Positions 1 to 7,068 are shown, numbered from the stretch's first letter. The stretch is 11,688 nucleotides of DNA from an uncultured Porphyromonadaceae bacterium (GCA_900545955.1 URAU01000027.1:1-11688), one strand, 5' to 3'. Made by a program: numbers and translations. The notes: a model not told the origin generated them from the letters alone.

Positions 1-162
1 AATATAGGGCTATTCAGAACGAGGATTTTTGCACTTCGTTATTGAATCTTCAAAAATCTATGTAAAAATCTTGAAAACACTACTCCCCGCTACAGAAGCA
101 TAAATCCTTAGCAAGGGCGCCCGCCATCCGGACGGATATGCGAGCTAAAGGTCTGCACACAT
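1..162. other. Intergenic stretch without a recognised gene
   Basis: I see no plausible coding region or known RNA in this AT-rich start of the contig. Only small dyads are visible: CCTTAGC at 106-112 facing GCTAAAGG at 144-151, with ATCCGGACGGAT (126-137) between them. No T tract follows, so I do not call a terminator. The upstream gene, if any, lies off the contig. Confidence 0.5.
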
Positions 163-270
163 AACTACCGTAATGTAGGGACGCACGGCCTGTGCGTCCG
201 AATGTAATGCCTGCTTCCCGGCTGTTAACGCGGACGCACGAGCCGGGCGTCCCTACAATTTAGTCGGAAA
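163..270. repeat. 108-bp double-hairpin repeat, copy 1
   Basis: This block recurs at 3275-3382 with the same length (108 bp) and high identity at both ends. It contains two hairpins, each built on GGACGCAC: the left one pairs 179-186 with 192-199, the right one pairs 232-237 with 247-252. The outer ends, ATGTAGGG near 173-180 and CCCTACAAT near 251-259, are inverted, so the element as a whole is also a near-palindrome. Both copies lie outside genes in the same orientation and bracket the RNA rod plus LRR gene. The form resembles REP/BIME-like or MITE-like intergenic repeats; I do not recognise a named family. Confidence 0.85.
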
Positions 271-366
271 ATTGTTGGTTCGGGGATCCCCGGCACACCC
301 TTAGAAAAATAACTCGCTGAAGCTCGGAGTTGGAACAAAAATTTTACCTGCACTGAGACATCAGCG

Positions 367-427
367 GAGGCCCGGAGGGCCGTGGTCGTTTCTAACCCCA
401 GGTGAAGGCCGTAGGCCGAGCCTGGGG
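367..427 (-). repeat. CCCCAGG/CCTGGGG hairpin repeat, copy 1 (minus orientation)
   Basis: Read on the minus strand, this 61-bp block aligns without gaps to 4125-4185 on the plus strand, with about 50 of 61 positions identical by eye. It consists of a hairpin with CCCCAGG and CCTGGGG arms (396-402 and 421-427), then a linker of the form GGTT-R-GAAAC-R-ACC, then a second small hairpin GGCCC-N3-GGGCC (369-381). The divergence is concentrated in the first hairpin loop, while the arms and the GGCCCTCCGGGCCTC end are kept, which suggests that structure matters. All reading frames over it look like shadows. Confidence 0.75.
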
Positions 428-600
428 CAACATGGGCGCTCATAGCATGGGAGGCTCGTAGAGCCGATGTTGTGGTAACGACACTCGGAGGACCAGGTGA
501 ACGCACCTCCTATGGTTGGCGACGGGCATAAGTAGGGGCAAGCGCGACGGCGTTTGCGGCTCGAAATGTTGGTCTCGTTGCATACCCACGGAGGGTGGAT
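428..600 (-). repeat. Two degenerate tandem copies of the CCCCAGG-type repeat
   Basis: On the minus strand two further, weaker versions of the 367-427 unit can be traced. One has a GGCTC-N3-GAGCC hairpin at 453-465 joined to a GTTACCACAAC linker (about 467-478). The other has a CCAC/GTGG dyad near 583-600 followed by a CAACGAGACC-like linker and GAGCC near 556-561. With copy 1 this makes a decayed array of three units spaced roughly 85-105 bp. Identity is low and assignment is by eye. Confidence 0.45.
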
Positions 601-741
601 GCAGAGGAATTGGAAGATAAACAGACGGCCGGCACGAAGACAAAAGATGGACAGGGAAGGTGGTTGGATGGAAGATAGTGGAATTGAATTATACTATAAA
701 AATATATTTTCACAGATAGCCCCGAATATGACATTTTTTCT

Positions 742-749
742 TAATTTTG
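742..749 (+). promoter_or_regulatory. Candidate -7 box (TAATTTTG)
   Basis: TAATTTTG matches the Bacteroidetes sigma-ABfr -7 consensus TAnnTTTG exactly. It would start transcription near 755, just ahead of the hairpin at 763-780 and the RNA rod at 799-1016. No good TTTG -33 box is present at the usual 19-21 nt spacing, so the call rests on the -7 box and its position. Confidence 0.4.
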
Positions 750-762
750 CATTTGATTCACA

Positions 763-780
763 GCCCCAAAGAGTTGGGGC
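763..780 (+). other. Short GC hairpin upstream of the RNA rod
   Basis: GCCCCAA and TTGGGGC form a 7-bp stem closed by a four-base AGAG loop. There is no T tract, so it is not a typical terminator. It lies between the candidate -7 box and the long RNA rod and may be the 5' part of the same transcript. Confidence 0.5.
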
Positions 781-798
781 CCGGAATCAACATAATTT

Positions 799-1016
799 AG
801 AAAGGTGTTATTGAAATTTTATCTTCAAATCTCGAACTTGGCGGTTTGGTATTCCACGGAGATAAGATTGGCAATAGCACCTGCATCGGTTGCTTATATC
901 CTGCCGAATGGCAGACTATATGGCAATATCGGTGTGGGGCTATTGTTTTATCCGTGGAAAAGGTACGCCAAGACCTGAGATTTGGATAAAACAAGATACA
1001 TTCCTCACACCTTTTT
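799..1016 (+). ncRNA. Long rod-shaped structured RNA, possibly 6S-like
   Basis: About 218 nt fold into one interrupted hairpin. Pairings read directly from the sequence: 799-808 with 1007-1016 (closing stem, running into a T tract that ends at 1017); 817-823 with 985-991; 826-833 with 977-984; 837-843 with 966-972; 852-860 with 951-959 (9 bp, perfect); 863-867 with 946-950; 872-878 with 939-945; 890-893 with 923-926; 896-899 with 918-921; 901-905 with 910-914 around a GAAT loop. That is roughly 65 pairs in strict nested order, far beyond chance. A single long rod with internal loops, a closed base and a U-rich 3' end is the architecture of 6S RNA, and a divergent 6S form is known from Bacteroidetes (6S-Flavo). 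The 6S assignment is inference; an LRR-gene leader RNA is the main alternative. Frames crossing it are not credible genes. Confidence 0.75.
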
Positions 1017-1039
1017 TATGTCCAATCGCAAACGTTTCG

Positions 1040-3166
1040 ATGGAGGATGAGAAACACAGAACGATATTAAAGGTGCAAGCTAAAGTGAAAACTGCATTTA
1101 TCAGAGCGTTCGTCCTTATATTCGCGCTCATTCCATACCTATATGCCACAGCCAGCGACTTCGAATCAGACGGACTATACTACAACATCCTTTCAGAAGG
1201 GAAGCGTACCGTAGAAGTTACATATTATTTATATGATTCCAAAGACAATAAGGATTATGTTTCAGGAGACATAGAAATTCCCCGAAATGTCCTGTACAAC
1301 AAAAAGACCTATACCGTGACTTCTATCGGCCGGAGCGCGTTCTACAGTTGCTATAACCTTAAGTCGGTGATGATTCCCAGCTCAGTGAATATTATTGGAA
1401 AAGACGCCTTTATGGGCTGCACCGGCCTTACATCAGTTACGATTCCAAACTCCGTGACTACTATCAGTGATGGCGCGTTTTGGGGATGCTCCGGCCTCAC
1501 CTCCGTGGCGATTGGGAACTCCGTGACTTCTATCGGAGAGAATGCGTTCAGCAAGTGCACCGGCCTTACATCAGTTACGATTCCCAACTCTGTGACGTCT
1601 ATTAGAGGTTGGGCGTTCAATGAATGCACCGGCCTCACATCAGTGACGATTTCAGACTCCGTGATTACTATCGGAGAGTGCGCGTTCAGTGAATGTACTG
1701 GCCTAACGTCAGTGACGATTCCAAACTCCGTGACATATATCTATGCGAGCGCGTTCTCTTCGTGCACCGGCCTTACATCAGTGACAATCGGGAGCTCTTT
1801 GGCGGCTATAACAACTGATATATTCTACAACTGTACGAAGTTAGAACACATTAATGTTGACCCTGATAATAAAAAATTGTCATCTATTGATGGGGTGGTA
1901 TATAACAAAGATGTTTCAGTTCTTATATTTTGTCCCAGAGGGAAGACCACGGTGACCGTTCCCGACTCAGTGATTTCTTTCGGAGAGAATGCATTCCGTG
2001 GGTGCTCCGCCCTTACATCATTGACGATTGGAAGTTCGGTGACATCTATCGGATACGAAGCATTCTATGACTGCCACAGCCTTACTTACCTTACGATAGG
2101 GAACGCTGTTCGATCAATCGGTAGTCGCGCTTTCTATTGGTGCGAAAGCCTCACATCGGTGACAATCCCCGCCTCCGTGACTTCTATCGGGGAGAGTGCG
2201 TTCTATGCTTGTTTTGGTCTTACATCAGTAAGGATTGGGAACTCTGTGACTTCAATCGGAAATGATGCGTTCTGTGGCTGCCACAGCCTTACTTACCTGA
2301 CGATTGGGAACTCCGTGACTACTATCAGTGATGGCGCGTTTTGGGGATGCTCCAGCCTCACTTCCGTGACGATTCCTAACTCCGTGACCGCTATCGGAGA
2401 TAATGCGTTCTACGCATGTGGTTGTCTTACATCAGTAACAATTGGGAACTCCGTGACTACTATCGGAGAGAGTGCGTTTGCTGACTGCACCGGCCTTTCA
2501 TCAATGACGATTCCCAACTCTGTGACTTCTATCGGAGCGAGTGCGTTCTATAACTGCTGGAGGCTGAACTCTATGACGATTGGGAACTCCGTGACTACTA
2601 TCGGAGAGAGTGCGTTTGCTGGCTGCACCGGCCTTTCATCAATGACGATTCCCAACTCCGTGACTACTATCGGAGAGAGTGCGTTCAATGGCTGCACCGA
2701 CCTTAATGCAGTGACGATTGGGAACTCCGTGACTTCCATAGGATATGAGGCATTCCGTGACTGTTCATACTTACAACGGATTTGTGTGCAAAGTTCGGTT
2801 CCAGTGGAGTGTTCCCCGGCGTTCCCTGACATTGTTATGAAACATGCCTATTTATATGTGCCGACAGGAACATCGTCAGTTTATAAACGGGTTGAACCAT
2901 GGCGCAAATTCAAGTATATTTGGGAGATGGATTTCAGCGGGATTGAGGATGCGGAAATGGACGCCGGAGTGGGGACGGACGAGCCTGTAATAAGGGTTGA
3001 GAATGGGGTTATCAAGGTTGATAACGCCGATGGTGAAGCTCCGGTGGAGGTGTTCGATATTTCGGGAAAGAGTGTATTCAGGGAATGTGCGAACATGGTT
3101 TCTGGGCTTGCAAAGGGGATTTATATCGTTAAGGCCGGGGATAAAGTTCAGAAAATCCGACTTTAA
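1040..3166 (+). CDS. Secreted BspA-like leucine-rich repeat protein with C-terminal sorting tail
   Basis: The product is a 708-residue surface or secreted protein. I chose ATG 1040 because the next 38 residues form a signal peptide with a hydrophobic core (about 19-37) ending ...YLYATA before SDFES. The frame is open upstream to 890, but that part lies inside the RNA rod; GTG 1085 is an alternative start. Residues 91-584 are about twenty 23-residue BspA/TpLRR repeats of the form NSVTSIGxxAFxxCxxLTSVTIP, broken once by a 34-residue insertion after repeat 8 (about 275-308). A cap with a YVP...Y...W..F motif follows. The last 45 or so residues (VEVFDISGK...GIYIV...KIRL) resemble a Por/type IX secretion tail. 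Such proteins are generally linked to adhesion; the ligand here is unknown. Base composition is more AT-rich than in the minus-strand genes. Confidence 0.9.
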   Translation: MEDEKHRTILKVQAKVKTAFIRAFVLIFALIPYLYATASDFESDGLYYNILSEGKRTVEVTYYLYDSKDNKDYVSGDIEIPRNVLYNKKTYTVTSIGRSAFYSCYNLKSVMIPSSVNIIGKDAFMGCTGLTSVTIPNSVTTISDGAFWGCSGLTSVAIGNSVTSIGENAFSKCTGLTSVTIPNSVTSIRGWAFNECTGLTSVTISDSVITIGECAFSECTGLTSVTIPNSVTYIYASAFSSCTGLTSVTIGSSLAAITTDIFYNCTKLEHINVDPDNKKLSSIDGVVYNKDVSVLIFCPRGKTTVTVPDSVISFGENAFRGCSALTSLTIGSSVTSIGYEAFYDCHSLTYLTIGNAVRSIGSRAFYWCESLTSVTIPASVTSIGESAFYACFGLTSVRIGNSVTSIGNDAFCGCHSLTYLTIGNSVTTISDGAFWGCSSLTSVTIPNSVTAIGDNAFYACGCLTSVTIGNSVTTIGESAFADCTGLSSMTIPNSVTSIGASAFYNCWRLNSMTIGNSVTTIGESAFAGCTGLSSMTIPNSVTTIGESAFNGCTDLNAVTIGNSVTSIGYEAFRDCSYLQRICVQSSVPVECSPAFPDIVMKHAYLYVPTGTSSVYKRVEPWRKFKYIWEMDFSGIEDAEMDAGVGTDEPVIRVENGVIKVDNADGEAPVEVFDISGKSVFRECANMVSGLAKGIYIVKAGDKVQKIRL
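2441..2658 (+). repeat. Nearly identical 80-bp duplication within the LRR gene
   Basis: Positions 2441-2520 and 2579-2658 match at 79 of 80 bases (A at 2484, G at 2622). They are 138 bp apart, exactly two 69-bp repeat units. Another long match joins repeat 3 (from 1449) and repeat 14 (from 2310), offset by eleven repeats plus the 34-residue insertion. Such nucleotide-level identity points to recent recombination or unit duplication rather than selection on the protein alone. Confidence 0.85.
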
Positions 3167-3189
3167 AAGGAGATTTCAGACATTAAGTA

Positions 3190-3222
3190 AAAGTGGGTGT
3201 AGCCAAGGGTTGCACCCACTTT
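3190..3222 (+). terminator. Hairpin after the LRR gene
   Basis: AAAGTGGGTG (3190-3199) pairs perfectly with CACCCACTTT (3213-3222), 23 nt after the LRR stop codon. The 3' flank (CGTATTTG) is only weakly T-rich on its own, but the stem itself ends in TTT. A likely intrinsic terminator of the LRR transcript. Confidence 0.6.
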
Positions 3223-3274
3223 CGTATTTGTAATGAGATGCAGTCGGCTATCAGGTTGTAGGGGGCTGATGCAG

Positions 3275-3382
3275 AACTACCGAAATGTAGGGACGCACGG
3301 CCTGTGCGTCCGAATGTATCGTCTGATTTTTAGAAGGTTTCGCGGACGCACGAGCCGTGCGTCCCTACAATTTGGTCGGAAA
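3275..3382. repeat. 108-bp double-hairpin repeat, copy 2
   Basis: Direct repeat of 163-270. Here both hairpins are perfect: GGACGCAC 3291-3298 pairs with GTGCGTCC 3304-3311, and 3344-3351 pairs with 3357-3364. The spacer between the hairpins is the most diverged part, while the hairpins and the outer ends are conserved. It sits 50 nt after the LRR terminator. Confidence 0.85.
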
Positions 3383-3436
3383 TGGTTCGCTGGGGAACCT
3401 CATCCGAATATCAGCAATTTAGACCATTGACCCCGG

Positions 3437-3467
3437 CGGATGCACGAGGGTGCATCCCTACAGGTTG
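3437..3467. repeat. Half copy of the double-hairpin repeat
   Basis: GGATGCAC (3438-3445) pairs with GTGCATCC (3450-3457) and is followed by CTACAGGTTG. This parallels the right half of the 108-bp element, with GGATGCAC in place of GGACGCAC on one arm and the matching change on the other arm. The compensated change supports selection on, or copying of, the hairpin rather than of the exact sequence. Confidence 0.6.
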
Positions 3468-3716
3468 ATGGCAAAGCATTTCCGGAGGATTATTATGGGG
3501 CAGCCTTGGAAACGCCTGAAAATGCGGGGACGAGCGAAAAATTTTGGGGGAGGGGTTGGGAATTAGCGGGGAAAGTGTTAACTTTGCGGTCGCTAACGGA
3601 ATGTATGCCGCCTGACAACGGCCGTCGAAAGCCGGAAAACCGCAGAGCAGCAGCCCCGTCGGCATCATATTTTCTTTATTATATATTTTTTTTCACCCCT
3701 AAAAATCTCTGAAAGA
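3468..3716. other. Intergenic region before rpsO
   Basis: No credible gene is visible. The last 60 bases before rpsO are very AT-rich (3668-3695 is nearly all A/T) and probably hold the rpsO promoter and leader, but I could not place a convincing -33/-7 pair. Known rpsO autoregulatory leaders are diverse, and I cannot identify one here. Confidence 0.4.
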
Positions 3717-3992
3717 ATGCATTTGAATTCTGACGAAAAAGTAGAGATCTTCGAGAAATACGGTAAGGGCAAGACTGACACTGGCTCTCCTGAAGCCCAG
3801 ATTGCATTATTCTCGGTCCGTATCGCTCATTTGACTCAGCACCTGAAGTCAAATCACAAAGATTATACTACCGCCCGCGCCCTTAAGGCTCTCGTAGGTA
3901 AGCGCCGTCGCCTGCTTGATTACCTGATCAAGAAGGACATCACCCGCTACCGTGCCATCATCGCCCAGAAAGAGCTCGGCATCCGCAAGTAA
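3717..3992 (+). CDS. rpsO: 30S ribosomal protein S15
   Basis: A 91-residue protein, close to the usual 89, that binds 16S rRNA in the central domain and helps assemble the 30S platform. The full S15 pattern is visible: an N-terminal helix (EIFEKYGKGKTDTGSPEAQI), the IAHLTQHLK segment with the KDYTTARALKALVGKRRRLLDYL core, and a final helix with DITRYRAII ending in GIRK. ATG 3717 gives the standard N terminus. The gene stands alone between repeat-rich spacers, with its own strong terminator at 4017-4052; pnp, a common neighbour elsewhere, is not in this window. Confidence 0.98.
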   Translation: MHLNSDEKVEIFEKYGKGKTDTGSPEAQIALFSVRIAHLTQHLKSNHKDYTTARALKALVGKRRRLLDYLIKKDITRYRAIIAQKELGIRK

Positions 3993-4016
3993 TCCTTGCA
4001 GACGAAATCGAAAACG

Positions 4017-4052
4017 CGATGCGTCGGATTCCCTCCGGCGCATCGTTTTTTT
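4017..4052 (+). terminator. Intrinsic terminator of rpsO
   Basis: CGATGCGTCGGA (4017-4028) pairs with TCCGGCGCATCG (4034-4045), 12 bp with one G-T pair and a five-base loop, followed by seven T (4046-4052). It lies 24 nt after the rpsO stop. Confidence 0.95.
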
Positions 4053-4124
4053 GCGGCCTTAATGAAACTTTTGGATGCCTCGGGTCGTCAATATTATATA
4101 TTGTCTACGAATTTCTAAGCTCTA

Positions 4125-4185
4125 CCCCAGGTTTGACCTACGGTTGGCGCCTGGGGTTGGAAACAACCTCGGCCCTCCGGGCCTC
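4125..4185 (+). repeat. CCCCAGG/CCTGGGG hairpin repeat, copy 2 (plus orientation)
   Basis: The inverted counterpart of 367-427. The arms CCCCAGG (4125-4131) and CCTGGGG (4150-4156) are unchanged, the loop is diverged, and the tail hairpin GGCCC-N3-GGGCC (4171-4183) is conserved. It lies between the rpsO terminator and the lipoprotein gene. No open frame over it looks real. Confidence 0.75.
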
Positions 4186-4271
4186 TGAGGAGATATTGAT
4201 TATTAAGGCGATGGAGTTGTAGATAATAAGGTTATATCACTCTTGCATTTTATAAGTAAAATTCCATAAAT

Positions 4272-5012
4272 ATGAAAGCTACAAAATTTATTGCGGCAGG
4301 CGTTATCGGATTGATTGCCTGCACGATGCTGGGCGCATGTGTACACTCTTCAACGGGTAAGCTTGCTTCGGGAAAGAGGTCGGAAAAGAGTGTAGACGTG
4401 GCGATGTTCAACAAACTTTCGGTGTCGGACGGCATCGAGGTGATTTTCGTGCAGGGGCCGCAGAAGCCTGTCGAGATAAGCTGCAACGAAGAACTTATAG
4501 ACCGCGTAATCGTAAAGCAGAAGGGGAAAGAGCTGGAAATCAGCGTAGACCGTGAGGATGGCTTTTACATTCTCGATGAAAAGGTGCGCGTATCGCTACA
4601 GGCTGAGGCGCTTACGGAAATAGATGCTTCCTCGGGGTCGCAGGTGAAAATTTGGAATGGCCTCACTCTCCAGGGGCCGCTTTCCGTGGATGCTTCAAGC
4701 GGGTCAATAATTAATATCCAGTCGCTGAAGGGAGCCGCGCTGAAGGCTGACGGCTCGAGCGGAGCGGTTGTCAACGTCGAGGGAATCGACGTTCAGGCCG
4801 TCGAAGCCGATGCTTCGAGCGGCGCGGTCGTGACGCTTGCAGGAAAGTGCAACACCCTCGATGTTGACGCTTCAAGCGGCGCGGTTGTCAATACCGGCGA
4901 CCTCGTTGCGCAAAAGGCTGATGTGGATTCGTCGAGCGGCGCGTTGGTGAGCACCAACGCTCGCGAATCCAAAGTCGGCGGCAAGCATGGGAGTGCGATA
5001 AACAACCGATAG
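4272..5012 (+). CDS. DUF2807 (head GIN domain) lipoprotein
   Basis: A 246-residue predicted lipoprotein. The signal peptide (MKATKFIAAG..., core about 8-20) ends in the lipobox LGAC, with Cys23 as the expected lipidated residue. Residues about 43-246 fit the DUF2807 'putative auto-transporter adhesin, head GIN' family common in Bacteroidetes. It opens with the typical ...FNKLSVSDGIEVIFVQG segment, followed by six regularly spaced SSG turns (near 121, 143, 163, 183, 202 and 222), about 20-22 residues apart. That periodicity suggests a stacked beta-helix. It probably sits in an outer membrane or periplasmic face; its molecular role is not established. It appears monocistronic, between the rpsO terminator and the 5033-5098 hairpins. 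Confidence 0.88.
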   Translation: MKATKFIAAGVIGLIACTMLGACVHSSTGKLASGKRSEKSVDVAMFNKLSVSDGIEVIFVQGPQKPVEISCNEELIDRVIVKQKGKELEISVDREDGFYILDEKVRVSLQAEALTEIDASSGSQVKIWNGLTLQGPLSVDASSGSIINIQSLKGAALKADGSSGAVVNVEGIDVQAVEADASSGAVVTLAGKCNTLDVDASSGAVVNTGDLVAQKADVDSSSGALVSTNARESKVGGKHGSAINNR

Positions 5013-5032
5013 CATCCAGAACGATTATAAAT

Positions 5033-5070
5033 CAGAGCGGCGTGTCGGGATTAACCGGCACGCCGCTCTG
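5033..5070. terminator. Strong hairpin between the lipoprotein gene and groEL
   Basis: A 16-bp stem (5033-5048 with 5055-5070, one G-T pair) with the loop GATTAA lies 20 nt after the lipoprotein stop. Neither side has a clean T tract. It probably helps end the plus-strand transcript and may also stop groEL transcription arriving from the opposite side. Confidence 0.65.
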
Positions 5071-5076
5071 GTATTG

Positions 5077-5098
5077 TATGGGGCTTATAGGCCCCATA
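5077..5098. terminator. Second hairpin of the convergent terminator region
   Basis: TATGGGGC (5077-5084) pairs with GCCCCATA (5091-5098) and is followed on the plus strand by TTTTATATT. The T-rich flank fits plus-strand termination. It lies 16 nt beyond the groEL stop, so it may serve both directions. Confidence 0.6.
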
Positions 5099-5114
5099 TT
5101 TTATATTCGGGGGA

Positions 5115-6752
5115 TTACATCATGCCGCCCATGCCGCCCATTCCGGCGGGTGCTGCGGGGGCAACGGGATTCTCCTCTTTCTTGTCGGCGATAACACACT
5201 CGGTGGTGAGGAACATGCCGGCAATCGAGGCGGCGTTTTCGAGGGCTACGCGGGTTACCTTGGCGGGGTCAATCACGCCGGCTGCCATGAGGTTCTCATA
5301 GCTGTCGGTGCGGGCGTTGTAGCCGAAGTCGGCGTTGCCTTCCTTGACTTTCTGCACCACTACGGCACCTTCCACGCCTGCGTTGGCCACAATCTGGCGG
5401 AGAGGTTCCTCGACGGCACGGAGCACGATATGGATACCCGTCTCTTCATCGTCGTTGGAGCCGCGGAGGCCTTCGGCGTTCTTGATGGCGCGGATGTAGG
5501 CCACACCGCCGCCGGGCACGATGCCTTCGGCGATGGCTGCGCGGGTTGCGCTCAGGGCGTCGTCAACGCGGTCTTTCTTCTCCTTCATCTCGACTTCCGA
5601 GGGTGCGCCGATATGGAGCACGGCCACACCGCCGGCGAGCTTGGCCAGGCGTTCCTGAAGTTTCTCGCGGTCGTAGTCGCTCTTGGTCTGCTCGATCTGA
5701 GCCTTGATCTGAGCCACGCGGGCTGCGATGGCGTCCTTGTTGCCGGCACCGTTTACGATGGTGGTGTTCTCCTTGTTGACGGTCACCTTCTCAGCCGTGC
5801 CGAGCACGTCGAGCGAAGCGCCTTCGAGCTTCATGCCTTTCTCTTCTGAAACCACAACACCGCCGGTGAGGATGGCGATGTCCTCGAGCATCTCCTTGCG
5901 GCGGTCGCCGAAGCCGGGAGCCTTCACGGCGCATACTTTCAGCGAGCCGCGCAGACGGTTAACCACGAGAGTGGCCAGAGCTTCCTGGTCGACGTCCTCG
6001 GCGATGATGAGCAGGCCACGGCCGCTCTGGGCGGTAGCTTCGAGGATGGGAAGCATATCCTTGAGGTTGGAGATTTTCTTATCGTAGAGAAGGATGTAGG
6101 GGGAATCCATAGCGCATTCCATCTTCTCGGTGTTGGTCACGAAATAGGGCGAGATGTAGCCGCGGTCGAACTGCATGCCTTCCACGATGTCGACCGTAGT
6201 TTCCGTGCCCTTGGCCTCGTCGACGGTGATTACGCCTTCCTTCTTCACTTTCTTCATGGCTTCGGCAATCAGATGGCCGATAGCCTCGTCGTTGTTGGCC
6301 GATACGCGGGCCACGTCCTCGATTTTCTTGAAGTCGTCGCCTACTTCCTCAGCCTGGGCTTTCACGCCCTCTACGATGGCTGCCACGGCCTTGTCGATGC
6401 CGCGCTTCACGTCCATGGGGTTGGCGCCGGCGGCCACGTTCTTCAGTCCGTGGGTTATGATTGCCTGTGCCAGCACGGTAGCGGTGGTTGTGCCGTCGCC
6501 GGCGTCGTCGCCGGTCTTGGATGCAACCTCCTTCACGAGCTGTGCGCCCATGTTCTGGAACGGGTCGTCGAGCTCGATTTCGCGGGCTACCGATACGCCG
6601 TCCTTGGTGATGTGGGGTGCGCCGTATTTCTTTTCGATGATTACGTTGCGGCCTTTCGGGCCGAGGGTAACTTTCACTGCGTCGGCAAGAGCGTCGACGC
6701 CTTTCTTGAGCTCTTCGCGAGCCTTGATATCGAATTTGATTTCTTTAGCCAT
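5115..6752 (-). CDS. groEL: Chaperonin GroEL (60 kDa, Hsp60)
   Basis: The 545-residue subunit of the tetradecameric cytosolic chaperonin, which folds proteins inside an ATP-driven cage capped by GroES. Full length for the family, with the canonical start MAKEIKFD and the Gly/Met-rich tail GGMGGMM. Nucleotide-site motifs are present: LGPKGRNV (about 30-37), the TKDGVSVA segment with Asp51, GDGTTTA from about 85 with Asp86, and DDALSATRAAIAEGIVPGGG in the C-terminal equatorial domain. All key residues that I can see are intact. It lies 40 nt downstream of groES and is presumably co-transcribed from the promoter at 7116-7131. Confidence 0.99.
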   Translation of the reverse strand: MAKEIKFDIKAREELKKGVDALADAVKVTLGPKGRNVIIEKKYGAPHITKDGVSVAREIELDDPFQNMGAQLVKEVASKTGDDAGDGTTTATVLAQAIITHGLKNVAAGANPMDVKRGIDKAVAAIVEGVKAQAEEVGDDFKKIEDVARVSANNDEAIGHLIAEAMKKVKKEGVITVDEAKGTETTVDIVEGMQFDRGYISPYFVTNTEKMECAMDSPYILLYDKKISNLKDMLPILEATAQSGRGLLIIAEDVDQEALATLVVNRLRGSLKVCAVKAPGFGDRRKEMLEDIAILTGGVVVSEEKGMKLEGASLDVLGTAEKVTVNKENTTIVNGAGNKDAIAARVAQIKAQIEQTKSDYDREKLQERLAKLAGGVAVLHIGAPSEVEMKEKKDRVDDALSATRAAIAEGIVPGGGVAYIRAIKNAEGLRGSNDDEETGIHIVLRAVEEPLRQIVANAGVEGAVVVQKVKEGNADFGYNARTDSYENLMAAGVIDPAKVTRVALENAASIAGMFLTTECVIADKKEENPVAPAAPAGMGGMGGMM

Positions 6753-6792
6753 AGTTGTAGTGTTTCAAGCTTTAGTTGTTGAGTTTACGGGC

Positions 6793-7068
6793 TTATTTCT
6801 CGAACACGCCGAGCACGTCGCTCTGGCGCATGATCAGGAGCTTTTCGCCCTCGAATTCCACCTCGGTGCCGGCATATTTGCCGTAGAGCACTTCGTCGCC
6901 CTCCTTGAGCACCATGGCTTCATCCTTGGTGCCGTTGCCGGCGGCGAGTACGGTGCCGCGCAGGGGTTTCTCTTTAGCGGAATCGGGAATGATGATGCCC
7001 GAAATTGTAGTCTCTTCGGCCGGGGTGGGCTTGATGAGCACACGGTCGGCAAGCGGTTTGATTTTCAT
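6793..7068 (-). CDS. groES: Co-chaperonin GroES (10 kDa, Hsp10)
   Basis: A 91-residue protein (the family is usually 90-100). It forms the heptameric lid of GroEL. The start MKIKPLADRVLIKP is standard. The mobile loop is at about 17-29, with the hydrophobic tripeptide III at 25-27 in the SGIIIPD motif; this segment contacts the GroEL apical domain. The segment VLYGKYAGTEVEFEGE and the end LGVFEK also fit the family. It is first in the groES-groEL pair. The 5' untranslated region to the predicted start site is about 37 nt. No CIRCE element (TTAGCACTC-N9-GAGTGCTAA) is visible upstream. Confidence 0.98.
   Translation of the reverse strand: MKIKPLADRVLIKPTPAEETTISGIIIPDSAKEKPLRGTVLAAGNGTKDEAMVLKEGDEVLYGKYAGTEVEFEGEKLLIMRQSDVLGVFEK

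Noticed and set aside
225..814. Short overlapping frames on both strands before the LRR gene
   Set aside because: They cross hairpin repeats, have repeat-derived peptides (LGLETT...ALRAS type) and no family resemblance.
890..1039. N-terminal 50-residue extension of the LRR protein
   Set aside because: It lies within the paired arms of the RNA rod, has no family character, and would place a long non-signal segment ahead of a clear signal peptide.
1100..2800. CRISPR or other DNA repeat array
   Set aside because: The 69-bp periodicity is in frame and encodes 23-residue LRR units.
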